Notes under the pieces: model-generated
The model's database searches: none
Told to the model about the DNA's origin: nothing
The model's input: only the letters and a program-made list of their open reading frames with translations
Part shown: piece by piece, positions 33,848 through 46,027 of the stretch
Position numbering within the stretch: position 1 is the stretch's first letter
How the letters are laid out: every line of letters starts with the position of its first letter
Translations under genes and position numbers: made by a program
Source of the DNA: Ridgeia piscesae
Taxonomy: Eukaryota > Annelida > Polychaeta > Sabellida > Siboglinidae
Length of the DNA stretch: 64,000 bases
Assembly (NCBI GenBank): GCA_025642075.2
Contig: JAODUO010000649.1
Span: 64,501-128,500 of the forward strand
Direction of reading: 5' to 3'

Positions 33848-33984
33848 CGTTGTGTAAGCTAACAATGTAAAGTTGTTTCTTAAATTGCGGGAGATTGCCG
33901 TTGTTGCGCATGTTTGTAGGAAGCTTGTTCCACAGAGTGGGACCTGCACAAGCAAACGCATGGCGGCCGAAACGTTCTAGGTTT
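33848..33984 (-). pseudogene. LINE reverse-transcriptase remnant
   Basis: On the - strand the frame reads RFGRHAFACAGPTLWNKLPT then NMRNNGNLPQFKKQLY. This is the standard closing motif of LINE ORF2 proteins (A...GPxLWNxLPxxIR...FKxxLK). Only about 45 residues are preserved. Confidence 0.78.
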
Positions 33985-34027
33985 CAGTGAGTGAGTGAGT
34001 GAGTGAGTGAGTGAGTGAGTGAGTGAG
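33985..34027. repeat. (GAGT)n microsatellite
   Basis: About ten GTGA units directly next to the LINE remnant. Confidence 0.95.
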
Positions 34028-34034
34028 AGATGAT

Positions 34035-34038
<4 letters not shown>

Positions 34039-34112
<74 letters not shown>
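34039..34112. repeat. (TA)n microsatellite
   Basis: Uninterrupted TA tract of about 73 bp. Further TA tracts lie at about 34305-34347 and 34838-34880. Confidence 0.97.
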
Positions 34113-34115
<3 letters not shown>

Positions 34116-34301
34116 GCATACAATATTTAAAATAATTATAATAAATGATATTATTATATCATATTAAAAACATATAATAATAAAATAAATTTATATAAAA
34201 AATAAGAATATAACATTATAGTATATAAAATTAATTTAAACAAATTAATTAAACAATATAATCATTGTATGCATAATATCACCATAAAATCACAAATATT
34301 G

Positions 34302-34350
<49 letters not shown>

Positions 34351-34481
34351 TATATATATATTGTTTTTATATTATTATTTTTAATAATTATGTTTTAATT
34401 ACACATTTCTTATTTTGTTATTACTATTATGATTTTATTAGAGTAATCGTAAACTATATATTTTATCTAAAGCTTTATTGC

Positions 34482-34635
34482 ATGTATGTATGTATGTATG
34501 TATGTATGTATGTATGTATGTATGTATGTATGTATGTATGTATGTATGTATGTATGTATGTATGTATGTATGTATGTATGTATGTATGTATGTATGTATG
34601 TATGTATGTATGTATGTATGTATGTATGTATGTAT
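34482..34635. repeat. (ATGT)n microsatellite
   Basis: About 38 perfect GTAT units. Repeat-encoded frames are not genes. Confidence 0.98.
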
Positions 34636-34834
34636 ATCATGTATGTAAGAGTGTTGGGTGATGATGGCCCATTGAAAATCACGGCTTACTACGTAACATG
34701 ACATCAAGAAAAAAAAGCTTTTACTTTTGATAAACTACATAATTCACAACAATACTAATAAAATCATAGTAGTAATAAATAAATATAATATATAATATAT
34801 GTGTAAATAAACCGTAATTATAAAAAATATTATT

Positions 34835-34880
<46 letters not shown>

Positions 34881-35565
34881 TATTTAAAATAATTATAATA
34901 ACAAAACATTACATCAACAAAACATTTTAAAATATTAATAATAATAAATATTTTCGGTATCGGCACTTCAATCCCAATGAATAAACGGCCTGCAGAATGT
35001 AGCGAACAATGGCAGTCCACCTCCCACTATGGGTTTCCTTCTATTTCCTGCTACATCTTTGTGTTATGACACGAACAGGGTTATATCTGAGGAGTGTTTC
35101 TCTACATTGATCCCATATTCGAAATCACTCTTTGTATCTTGATTCTGCTCTAAATTGAAGGCGTCCGACGCATGGAAATGTATAACATGGATGACGCAGG
35201 TAGCGAATCCAGGACTAGAATATCGGAGATACACTGACGTATCACATTCTAACGAAAAACAATTATTTTGGCTACACACATAATAAATTTTCTTTTAATT
35301 TAAAAATAACTTTATTATGAGGCTATGATTTACATGGCAATCAATCTAATCTACATGTTTGGATCCGTTCCAGTTGCTATCTCCTGTTTCGGCCTTTTAT
35401 TTTTTTGCGAATACAACTTTAATTGATTGACAGCAAATGGCGACTTCGCTACATTGTATGAAGTTTGCTTATGCACTGTAACACATATCGCAAGTTACCT
35501 ATATCATAGTAGATAATGAAATGTAGCACAATTTGAACAGTTTCTTTACGTTATTGTAGTTTGAT
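34881..35565. other. Non-coding, no gene seen
   Basis: A 72-codon frame on the - strand (35064-35279) resembles nothing known to me. Confidence 0.5.
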
Positions 35566-35727
35566 CTTTTACCGCCATGCCGTATCAGCCAATTGCCACG
35601 CACCTGTATGTCACATGATCTGTGATGATTACCGCAACAACATGGAGGCAAATTTTATAGTGGAAGTCGCACTTTAATCGTAAATCTCGGACTTATATGC
35701 TTCCTCGATACCGAATTTAAGGTAAGG
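35566..35727 (+). promoter_or_regulatory. Possible promoter and non-coding first exon
   Basis: CAGCCAATTG (CCAAT box) at about 35586 is followed by a segment with an 11-codon upstream-type ORF starting ATGGAGGCAAAT and a strong donor AAG|GTAAGG at 35721/35722. It could be the 5' exon of the + strand gene whose exons appear at 54 kb. That link is a guess. Confidence 0.22.
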
Positions 35728-38700
35728 AATACCAAGTCCGGTGTTAGTTTGTTTTAGTAAATGATTGTTTCGATGCCGTATTAACTCAGTGGAACGGCTA
35801 ACCTTTCAGGAAATATGAATTATCTCTGCCATGTGAGGCCGTCTATGAAGCATCTCTGCTATTTCAACACAATACACAATTGAATTTGGGCAGCCGGCGT
35901 CGCGCAGACAATTGAGTTTCGGCGCACAACGCTGCAACATAATAACATATGTGTAAAGTACGAATCAGAGATCACAATAGTAGCATGCAAGTGGCATATG
36001 CAACCCACAAAGATGCAGTTAATCCATTGTGCAAAAACATAAACTAAGTCTAAGAACTGGCGTGGACGTGATGACTGGTCTAGTCCAGATTGTACCAAAC
36101 TTTTCTTTGCAGAATGAGAATATGTTATGATGACTGAGTCGTATTTTTACGTATGCACCCTTTGTAAATACATTTGTTCTAGTGCGCAAGCTTGTAAGAC
36201 ATGACATGGATACCATCAGAAAATAAAGCTTTTACTTACATTATTATTGTTATGAACCCTGGTGAGTGTTAATTTTTGGTATACAGTCAGTGAAAATGGG
36301 TGATGTTTTATTTCGATTACATACCCATTTGATTGATCAATGAATGATGGATTTGAAGTTTGATGATCTTGGACTTGATGCAACCCAGGGAAAATGCAAC
36401 AGCTGGATGCCTTACTTCAGTTGGATATCTTTTTGGTTGATGGCTTAGTGCACTTTGCCTGTAACCAATTGTCATTGATGTCATGCTAATGTTGCATTAG
36501 TATTTGCATTTAGAACAGATGACGTCTGTTTTGAGCAGTATGCATGATCAATCGATCAGTGTATTGTCATTTACCTGCTGTCAATCTGTCACTCACAAGA
36601 TTTATGATGTAGTTACCCTAATTAGAAAGGTAAACATTTTACCAGTCAGAAAATAGAGATGCACAATAGTTCTTTTCATCACATCAAAATATGTCGTATT
36701 GTGTTGCATTATTTATTTCAAGTCTGCTATACACTCTGCAGTTATCACTATGCCAGGTTATTGTTCTGGTTTTTATCCATTGCTAATATCGTAGCGTTGT
36801 TGACTGTCAGCATTTACCTATTTAAGCGTAGTATAATTAATTTTGAGTCCTCCATCCACATGAATTAGTACATTACAACGTTTGCAATTGAGCATTTAGA
36901 AAGTTACATGTAGTTATATACGTTCAGTATTATGACACAGTATATGTAAATGGCATATAATAACATAGGGTGAGATGTTTATTGGATATCTCTATAAACA
37001 AAATGTATATGTTGTACTAGAAAGAACAATCTGTGGTGCGAGATAGATAGATAGGAGTCAGATATTAGCTATAGCAGCCTGGCTGACACAGGCTTCATTG
37101 TTAAGTTTCATATTTTAAATGTAGCACAAATAATTGGCATGAGGAATTAGTATCTATCACACCCACTTTGTGCTGTACCGAACCCAACCCAACTGGCTTT
37201 GAATCATAGCCACATAGTGATCATAGCATATCTGGGATTGTAGCCCACCCAGCCAGCATTTAGTTGTAGCACGCCAAAGCGGCCTAACTTGCTTTGAGAT
37301 TTAACTCACTCACAGCTGTAGCCGACCTAATCAGTCTTAGTTTTTTAGTTTTCTATAAAGTAGATTCCACCCAATGATTTGATAGTAATCCACTGACTTA
37401 CTTTGGAATGCCATCTATCAGGTACTGCATACTTTAATCTATAGTGCGTGACATGGCGAAAGGGTTTACGTTACATATTTGTCAGAAAATGAGGTAAACA
37501 TGTTACTTATCCTGCTGAAGAGTGCAAGTTTGACCTAATATAATGCACATTTAGATACTAGATTTGCAACAACTAACATGGCATAAAGGAGTGGTCAGTA
37601 CATGGAATTACAGTTTTACTTAAATGGGCATATCATTTGACAGATATCCAGTATTACTTATGATCATATGTACCAATCACAGCAATCTAGATTGATTTTC
37701 TGTAAGTGAAGTATTGAATTTTGAAACTGTGATTGTATGTTTGATTGTGGAATTATATTTTATCATTACAAAAGATAATAGCATGGTAGTATCACATATT
37801 GTTGAAACAAACATTGAATCAGTTCGTATCACTCCTATATTACATACAACAATTTGGTATATTTCATATAACAATGCAGATAAACTATTTATTTAATGTG
37901 CTAATGTATTTGGAAGTGTCTAGTAGTTTTAGTAACACCCATCATCATTTGTCATATATGTAGTCTTAGATAATGCCAAATTACTTGAGCTGTATAGATT
38001 AATCTGTATGTTTACATTTTGCGTGCTGAGAGTTACAGCTCATTTATCCCAGCATGCTTTGAACAGTAACTCACTCCACATGAGTTATAGGTATGTATCC
38101 CACATAAAGTTCTTCATGTTCAAGTTTTCTGAACTGTGGCTGGCCAATCAATCTTAAACCAGAGCTAACCTACCCTGTTTGGAATAGGTAGCAGCCATCT
38201 GTGAATCAATGCAACCTATTAAAGCAGCCATAAAGCTTTACACCCAGTTGTCTGTTTTTTTTCTGTTTCAATGAGAATTAAGGGCTATCATGTGTACACT
38301 CGCTGCTCAGTGAAATATTGAACTAAAACAGCAAGTTTTGATTACATCCCTCTGATTTGTAAGTGTAATTTTGACTTTGTGATGTCTTTCACAATCCCCC
38401 GCAAACTACACAGATACCAAATGTCAGGTACGTATATCAGTAGTTATGTCAACAGTGTAGGATGTGAGTCAGGATCTGGACATTGTACGAGGTCACATAC
38501 GTCTGTACAGTTCAACCTGTCTGCTCCCTCGGAGTCACAGGCTCACAAGATATTACAGTAAACACTTGTAGGAATGCCTGCTGCAGAATCAATATTTATC
38601 ACTGTCGTATTATATAAAAAAGTGACAGTAATAACGATAAAAATCTGGAAAAAACTGGAGGTCACCTGTTCAAATCTGGGTCATAGCAGGGATTATCAAT

Positions 38701-41200
38701 GAGCACTTTTATGCAGTTTATTTCAGTTATAGTTAATGTACGCAGTTCTGTGTAAAGCGCTCAAACGTTTGATTGTAAGTGGATTTGGGGGCTGTATAAA
38801 TTCCTATATTATTATTTTCAAGAATCAGTTATGTGTTACCCTAGTGTCATTAGAAGTGTGGGAGCACAAGTCAACTGAAAAAGTGAAAATATGCAGTTTG
38901 GGTAGTTTATGCTGAATATATAACAGATTTATTGTTTTGTTATCAAGTTTAACATTTGGTAGACACAATTTTCAAACTGAGAACAGAATTTCATGCTTAT
39001 TACAATGCAATTTTGCGGGTAGTATATCTTCAACAGATTTATGTAATTTCCTGTATTAAGATAAAGATAAATAAATATAGATTATTCCTTTAAAATAGGC
39101 CAAGTCTAAATTAAGAGCTGGTGCAATGATATCAGAACGAGCGAGAGAGTGTGGCCTACTATGTACAGTGGAAGGGTAGTAAACAGCTCTCACCATGACA
39201 GATTGGTGGCAGTACTGGGAACACTAAAGGGACATGTTCCATTATCATGTTTTCAGAGCACTTGGGACAAGTTGTCAACATTTACAGGGGTCAGTAGTCA
39301 ACAACTACAGACTTATAGATAATATATCACAATGACATAGTAAGCAGTACTTTCTATAGTTTTCTCCCATTCATTGATGTCTTTCAAGTTTATCCAGGTG
39401 ACAAGGTGTGATCAACGCAGGTTAGATCGTAAAATTATTTTATTTATTCAGCATAAACTATATTTATTTTTACTAGATCAACAACTGTTTTTAATTAACC
39501 CTTTTTTTAAATGGAACATTTGTACTGGCTTTGTGGTTAAATACATTTGTGAACAACTTTCACTAGTTTTCATTTTTTGTGGGGCTTGTGGAGTCAAGGG
39601 TTTGAGGTTCATAAAATGTACAATCATTCACATGTATAAAATTTGGCTCCTGTGTAATGATGGAAAATTTGTAAACAACCTTGGCTCAGGTAAATTTGAA
39701 AACTAAGAATAGAACATTAATTATAAATCTTTGTATCGTCATATAACAACATTTTGTGGTGTCAGAAATCGATAAGTGTGAGGTGGCAATTTCCATAAAT
39801 ATTTAGTGAAGCGGTTGATAAAAGACTGACAGGGCATTCCATGCATGTCATTTTGCAAGTCTTAATTGTTGTAAACAGTAGGGGTAAACCATACCATAAC
39901 AAATGTAAAAAACACAACCGTCTGTAAATGGTAAATAAAACCCAAAGTATTTCATCATTGTAAACAAGACCTATACACCACTCAGTGGTATTAGAGTGTG
40001 AAGTTTCCATCTATAGACATCTGTCAGTTCTTCCCATATTGTCTCTACCTTCGACGTGGTTGCTGACTGACACTTCTCATCCCAGAGTCAACTCCTGTGT
40101 TATGAGTTATACAGCCCCATCCAATGGATGGGCTGTGAGGATGGATGCAGTTGGCTAAATTGATACCCCTCGGGGAAACTGGCACCGTTACTTCTGGAAC
40201 TCCTGCCGAGACTTGTCAGATACGTGAATTATTCACGGGGTCATCGGGGTTATGCAGGCGTTGTTTGCTGAATCCGCGACACTCTAAAGTGGATGTTGCA
40301 TATCTCAAAAGGCAGACATGTGTGCCACATTTTCGTGGTTAATCTATTTTTTTGACATTCTGTATAAATCTGTGTTGTGTTTTTATTGGTTTTCTGCAGA
40401 ATGTTTCTATTGTGTTGTGTTGATAGTTTTACCAGTCGACTATAAAAATGCAAAACTATGTGTCAGTGTGTTCAAAGGTACGTGCTGTTTGGCTGCAACA
40501 ACTTTGTCACTCAAATTTATCCTTGCATGATGAATACAAGAAAATAATTATTTATACACTATCTCGGTTTTTGTGGATATATTTTTTGTACATCTTCATT
40601 AAAAGGGATCCATTCATTTGTACTTCTCCAATATATCTATAACATATTCTGTAGTGTACTGTATGGGAAATCTGTGCATGAGTGGGAAGTTGTTTCTTCT
40701 CTAGCCTACTGCTGGTCCTACTCATCGCTTATGCGTGTACAGTAATGTTGTTTACTTTCTTGCGTCTTCTAGGGCAGTTATGATTTACTTGTATGTTCTC
40801 CACTTCTCCTGGGTGCTTTGAACCAGACCACTGGAAGATCTGGATCAGCTTATCACCTGTGGAACTGAATGGGATATGCGAAATGTAATTCGTGTGCAAC
40901 TAAAATTTCCCAGACGTGGAAACCAGGTTCTGGTTTGTAAATGTGTGTTAATGAATATCTCTGCAGGCATTTTGTGTTAATCAGACTTAATCTTAGCCAA
41001 CAATGGTATGCTTTGATCTAGTTATACTTTGCAGTGTTGAATATAACATGATGCTTTTGAATGACAATGATTATGAGTATCTAACATTTAACTATCAATT
41101 TTTTGATTTGTGACGTTTCCCTAACTAGCCTTCTAGCTTTGAAGTTTAAGAAATAACTGCTTCTTGTTCTGTCGCTTGGCTAATTTCTGGAGGCCAAGGC
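35728..41200. other. Long non-coding stretch
   Basis: No exon, RNA gene or tandem array recognised in 5.4 kb. A short hairpin (CAGCCC-CATCC-AAT-GGAT-GGGCTG) sits at about 40111-40135. Confidence 0.5.
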
Positions 41201-41420
41201 TTTATGCAGAACCACATTTTTGCAAGTCACACGTTTTGGTGGACACGTGAATGTTAACTGTTAAACCAGTTTACAAACTCTTTAAAAGTGGCTGACAGTA
41301 TCTATGGTTTTGGAACACCTTTTTTGTTTTCTGTTTTGTTTTTTACCTGTCCACCCATATTTCTACCTGTCCACAACGAGTGTTACCTGCCAATGACGGG
41401 TGGACAGGTCTCTGCATAAA
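41201..41420. mobile_element. Foldback element, copy A
   Basis: Bounded by TTTATGCAGA and TCTGCATAAA (10 bp inverted ends). Contains TTTTGGTGGACACGTGAA, GTTAACTGTTAAACCAGTTT and TATCTATGGTTTTGGAA, all also in copy B at 44060-44321. The right half carries ACCTGTCC twice and its inverse GGACAGGT. Both copies continue alike a few bases beyond the right end (GCTAT), so the true edges may lie further out. Confidence 0.75.
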
Positions 41421-41897
41421 GCTATACTGGAGGCACCTGATCACCTCTTCAACACACAGAAACAAAGCCACTAAGCCAAAACCACAATACTTGACATTTC
41501 TGGAGAATCTTTGAAATGTCATAACATGATAATGTAATATCTGTTCCCAAGTGCTGTCACCCACAGTGGGGCCGGCCTCTAGATCCGTGGAATTCTGTGA
41601 TGGATCGTAGTGATCAGCATCATGGTGTGATGGTGGCATAAAGATGGTGGCATAAATATGCCACTCTGGCCTAGTGGCAGCTGAAGCTTGGACGGCTTCT
41701 AGGAGGCGTCTGTGTGATGATGTCATACCTGTGGGAGAGCTGTGTACATGTGACCTGATTCACGTCACTACACAATACACACACCTGTCACGGCACTATT
41801 CCATCCACTTCGCTTAATTACTTTTCCCTAGGTTTGCACTTATCAGGCTTCGGTTCTTTTGGCCATAACCAAATTGGTTTGATAAATAAGGCTTAAT
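41421..41897. other. No gene seen
   Basis: Nothing recognised; a - strand frame at 41343-41726 overlaps the foldback element. Confidence 0.55.
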
Positions 41898-42226
41898 TGG
41901 GCGCAATGGCTCAGGGGTAGAGCTTTGGACTCTCGACTATGAGAACCTGGGTTCAAATCGTATGATGTAGTGTTAAAACCTTGGGCAAGTTTTTTTCACA
42001 CTACATTGCTCCAGTTCACTCAGCTGTATAAATGAGTACCTGACTATAGACATTGGTGGATAGGTGTACGAGCCGCCTTTGTGCTTTAATTGTAGCATGT
42101 GGCTGGATGCTTCCCAGAGAAGTTGAGATGGTGTCTGATTGAACAGGTCTGTCAGGGAAGTAAAGTGTAAAGCGCTTAGCTTTTAAATGGTCCTGAGGAC
42201 TGGATACTGTGCTATGTAAGAACTTG
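41898..42226 (+). mobile_element. tRNA-derived SINE, copy 2
   Basis: Best preserved copy: A box TGGCTCAGGGGTAGAGC and B box GGGTTCAAATC, spaced as in a tRNA gene. Then TTGGGCAAGTTTTTTTCACA, CTCCAGTTCACTCAGCTGTA, GAGTACCTGAC, GGCTGGATGCTTCCCAGAGA and GTAAAGCGCTTAGC, ending GGATACTGTGCTATGTAAGA. Confidence 0.9.
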
Positions 42227-42985
42227 CCATTGCCTTTTGTCTTTAATTAGTTGTGACAGTTGCACAGTATTTGCATAAAAGAGTTGTTTGAATTTAAAAG
42301 AACAGTTTCTATTTATTTCATGTAAATTCTATTATTATTATAAATTCTAATAATAAATAATGTAAAATGCTAAGCAGTTGCTTAACGTAAATGGATTGCT
42401 TGTAATATTATTTGTGTTATTATGAACTTAGAATTGTTTCTATTTCAAATATTTACTTTTTTACATAGATCTTTGAAAATGTGTGGTATTTTATCACAAA
42501 CTGTAATATGGCTATAAAACAGTTATGTCATTTGATACAAACTTAACGTCATGGCATTTTTTTTCAGTTTATTTTTAATTGTGTTACCTTATTAATGCTG
42601 AGTCAGATATATTTGCTTACACAGACTTATTTATAATACATAACAAATTGTCATAAAGAATGGTGTTAAGCTATTGTATTAACTTGTTTATGTGTGATTC
42701 GCAAGGCGCCCATATCAGATGTTGTTATTTACAAGACACATTCCGTCTGATTGATAAGGCACTTGACCTTCATATCTGGTTGCAGCATTGTTTGGAAGTT
42801 TCATATCCTTTTAAATAAATTGTCCTGCTCACCAAAGCCATGGCTGTTTAAAGTAGACATGTGGGGCAGGCAGGTGATTGTTTTAAACCTGTTGAAGCAA
42901 TGCCACAGGTAGGTCATCAAATAGTTAGTCCACTTGGGTCTGTGAACAACAATTGTAAATGGCATCAGTTCGTTTGGGATGTATG
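42227..42985. other. AT-rich, no gene seen
   Basis: Nothing recognised. Confidence 0.6.
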
Positions 42986-42989
42986 TAAA

Positions 42990-43288
42990 CTCGGTCGGTC
43001 GGTCGGTCGGTCGGTCGGTCGGTCGGTCGGTCGGTCGGTCGGTCGGTCGGTCGGTCGGTCGGTCGGTCGGTCGGTCGGTCGGTCGGTCGGTCGGTCGTCA
43101 GTCGGGTCGGTCGTCGGTCGTCGGTCGAGTCGTCGTCGGTCGTCGGTCGGTCGGTCGGTCGGTCGGTCGGTCGGTCGGTCGGTCGGTCGGTCGGTCGGTC
43201 GGTCGGTCGGTCGGTCGGTCGGTCGGTCGGTCGGTCGGTCGGTCGGTCGGTCGGTCGGTCGGTCGGTCGGTCGGTCGGTCGGTCGGTC
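42990..43288. repeat. (GGTC)n microsatellite, ~300 bp, CpG every 4 bp
   Basis: Two perfect blocks (about 42990-43097 and 43146-43288) separated by about 50 bp of GTC/GGTC irregular units. The repeat gives VGRS on one strand and TDRP on the other in long frames; these are artefacts. Confidence 0.97.
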
Positions 43289-44059
43289 CTTATATACCAG
43301 AGATGTTTCCTGAAGTAGGTTATTTGGTGCTGTTTTGGGTTGTGCAGAGAAATTATGGCAGTTTTATCCAAGAACAAATAATATTGTGTCTTGGTACTAA
43401 ATTTTATATGAAACAGTGAAATGTTAAACAATTTATAAAACCAGGGGTTCGGGGAGCAAGATAAATTATAATGATTGCCAGTTTTGAAAATAAAAAAACT
43501 GTTCCGTGTTATCAGTTTCCAACAGACAAACAACTTAACATTTTCTGACAAGACATTTGTCAGTACATCCAGACCTGTAATTAATTGCACATTCTAGGTG
43601 TGGAGCATAACTAATTAATTGCATATTCTAGCTGTGGAGCATAATAAACCACCACTTTGAACACTTGTCAACTACAGCAGAAGCTGGTATCTAGACTACA
43701 TTGTTAGAATAGAGAAATCATATAATGCAGATATGACGGTCAGAAGCTTTTAGCTGTTATCGCAAACTATCCCAGTGTGATGAATGAATGTGAATTCATG
43801 ATGGGTTGAAGCGACAAATCTGTCAACCTTTGCACCAGATTAGCTGTAACATTTGGGAAGTTACACTTCAAGAATCAGATGCTTGATGTGGTTGCTATAC
43901 TCACTACTGGTAGGTTGTAATGTACGCTTTTTACTGTTTCACTAATAATTGATTTTAAAGTGCAAAATCAAGTCCAGCAACGTTAGTGAAATGTTGTTTG
44001 AAAACTGAAAATGCACAGTGCATTAAATGTTCTATTTTAAGGTGTCTGATAAGCAGGTC
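43289..44059. other. No gene seen; 34 bp duplication inside
   Basis: Contains a tandem duplication of TAATTAATTGCACATTCTAG plus GTGTGGAGCATAAC (43578-43611 and 43612-43645), and otherwise nothing recognised. Confidence 0.6.
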
Positions 44060-44321
44060 TTTATGCAGGATACAATTATTGCCAGTCACACATGTTTTGG
44101 TGGACACATGAAAGTTAACTGTTAAGCCAGTTTACAAACTTTTAAATGGACTACAAACACACATATGATACAATTTTCTCTCACTTTCAAGGCATAACTA
44201 ACAATATCTATGGTTTTGGAAGACCTTTTTTTTACCCGTCCGCAACCCTTCCACCATATTTCTACCCGTCCGTATTCGTTTTTACCCGTCCAAATGACGG
44301 GTGGACGGGTCTCTGCATAAA
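44060..44321. mobile_element. Foldback element, copy B
   Basis: Same order of blocks as copy A (TTTTGGTGGACACATGAA, GTTAACTGTTAAGCCAGTTT, TATCTATGGTTTTGGAA) with about 40 bp extra in the middle. Right half has ACCCGTCC three times and GGACGGGT, ending TCTGCATAAA. Confidence 0.75.
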
Positions 44322-44944
44322 GCTATGCTGATAACTTCCTGATAAGTGAAAATATACACCAAATGTGTACAATTGTTAACTTGTTATGACATTAAAAATA
44401 TAATATTGTCTCTCTCTGAAAATCTGTAGTGACACACGTAATACCAAGGTTTGTTGTAAGTGCAAACAGGAGACTAGGTGCAGACGTCTGTTATTAAATT
44501 CACACTTAGACACATCATGCTGCATAAATGGGGTAACGAGACTTTTAAGACCAGTAATACTTAGAAATGAAATGCCACCATACTTAGGATAAAAAGAAGT
44601 TGTGTGCATGTGTACAGGGACTACATGCATGTAAACATGTACTTAGACGTGCGGACATGTGTACTGACATCTATACTGTAACCCAACATAGCGTTACGCT
44701 ATTTCAGTTATCTATATTATGGAGACATGTAACTTTTTTACAGCAACTGTTAATCATAACAGTTTGCTAATGGCTGATGGCCTGAACACTACTACTTGTA
44801 CACCGTGTCATATACCAGTTGGCCTGGCAACTTTGTGTGCTATATCACTATTGAAACTAACATCATTGCTGCGCCGTTTGGGTCTGGTGGTTCGAGTTGA
44901 CCTTTACCCATTTATATAAACGGATCTGTTCTGTCGTCTCGTAG

Positions 44945-45136
44945 AACGTGTCGAGTGATAACAGAACCAGTGTCCTGCCAAAATTGCACCATGGTCTCTT
45001 AGCTGAGCTGAACAGGACAGCGCCCCCAGTGGGCCATACAATAACAACCAACCACAACGCTGTTGCAAGTGTTGGAATTGACACCGAAAAACAACTGTGG
45101 TTGATTTCTTTTTGTGGGATGACGCGGTCAGACTGA
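44945..45136 (+). CDS. Unrecognised coding-like ORF
   Basis: After a CTCGTAG that could be an acceptor, an open frame reads NVSSDNRTSVLPKLHHGLLA, ELNRTAPPVGHTITTNHN and EKQLWLISFCGMTRSD to a TGA. Composition is protein-like, but no family, no donor and no start of quality were seen. It may be an old transposon fragment. Confidence 0.2.
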   Translation, partial: NVSSDNRTSVLPKLHHGLLAELNRTAPPVGHTITTNHNAVASVGIDTEKQLWLISFCGMTRSD

Positions 45137-45539
45137 CGAATATGTCACGCTGACGTCTGCCACTAGGATGTTGACGCTCACCTGCGACGTGTTGCATGTG
45201 GTAACGATGCATGCGCAGGGAAAGTAATTGTCTGCGAGGAGGAGATGAACAGGTAGGTGTGAGGGTGTGGCAGTGTCCCATAGTTTGCAGGGTGGTGGGG
45301 TTGGAGTCTGGGCATACCTGTGGGGGTACAGGACCCGCTATTACCTCACCTCAATTGTGTCATCATAAACTTGTAACTAGAGCATGATGGGACATGTCAC
45401 ACCTGTGGTCATACGTAATGTCCTCCAGGTGTGTGAGGACTGGGTATAACGGCGCATTACAACCCCTTCCGCAGATGGATTAACCAAAAACATGGAATTT
45501 ACCTTGCCCTCTTTTTCAGCCAGTGGCCTGATTCTAAGG
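45137..45539. other. No gene seen
   Basis: Moderately CpG-containing; GATGCATGCGCAGG at about 45207-45220 resembles an NRF1-type site. Nothing else. Confidence 0.45.
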
Positions 45540-46027
45540 TGACTCAGTGGTCCCATGCTCTCATGCAAGGCATTCTAACTTGATTCTGAGTTGACTCATT
45601 GGTCCCAGGGCCTGATGCAAAGCCATCTAACCTGATTCTACGGTGACTCAGTGGTCCCAGGGCCTGATACAAAGCCATCTAACCTGATTCTACGGTGACT
45701 CAGTGGTCCCAGGGCCTGATGCAAAGCCATCTAACCTGATTCTACGGTGACTCAGTGGTCCCAGGGCCTGATGCAAAGCCATCTAACCTGATTCTACGGT
45801 GACTCAGTGGTCCCAGGGCCTGATACAAAGCCATCTAACCTGATTCTACGGTGACTCAGTGGTCCCAGGGCCTGATGCAAAGCCATCTAACCTGATTCTA
45901 CGGTGACTCAGTGGTCCCAGGGCCTGATGCAAAGCCATCTAACCTGATTCTACGGTGACTCAGTGGTCCCAGGGCCTGATGCAAAGCCATCTAACCTGAT
46001 TCTGAGGTGATTCAGTGGTCTCAGTGC
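45540..46027. repeat. 52 bp minisatellite, about 9 units
   Basis: Unit TGACTCAGTGGTCCCAGGGC, CTGATGCAAAGCCATCTAAC, CTGATTCTACGG. The inner units are almost identical; the first and last are diverged (CATGCTCTCATGCAAGGCAT; TGATTCAGTGGTCTCAG). Confidence 0.95.

Noticed and set aside
34269..34707. Frames of MYVC / IHTY repeats
   Set aside because: They are produced by (TA)n and (ATGT)n tracts.
42861..43590. Frames of 146-221 codons with SVGR / DRPT repeats
   Set aside because: They are products of the (GGTC)n array; the non-repeat ends show no family.
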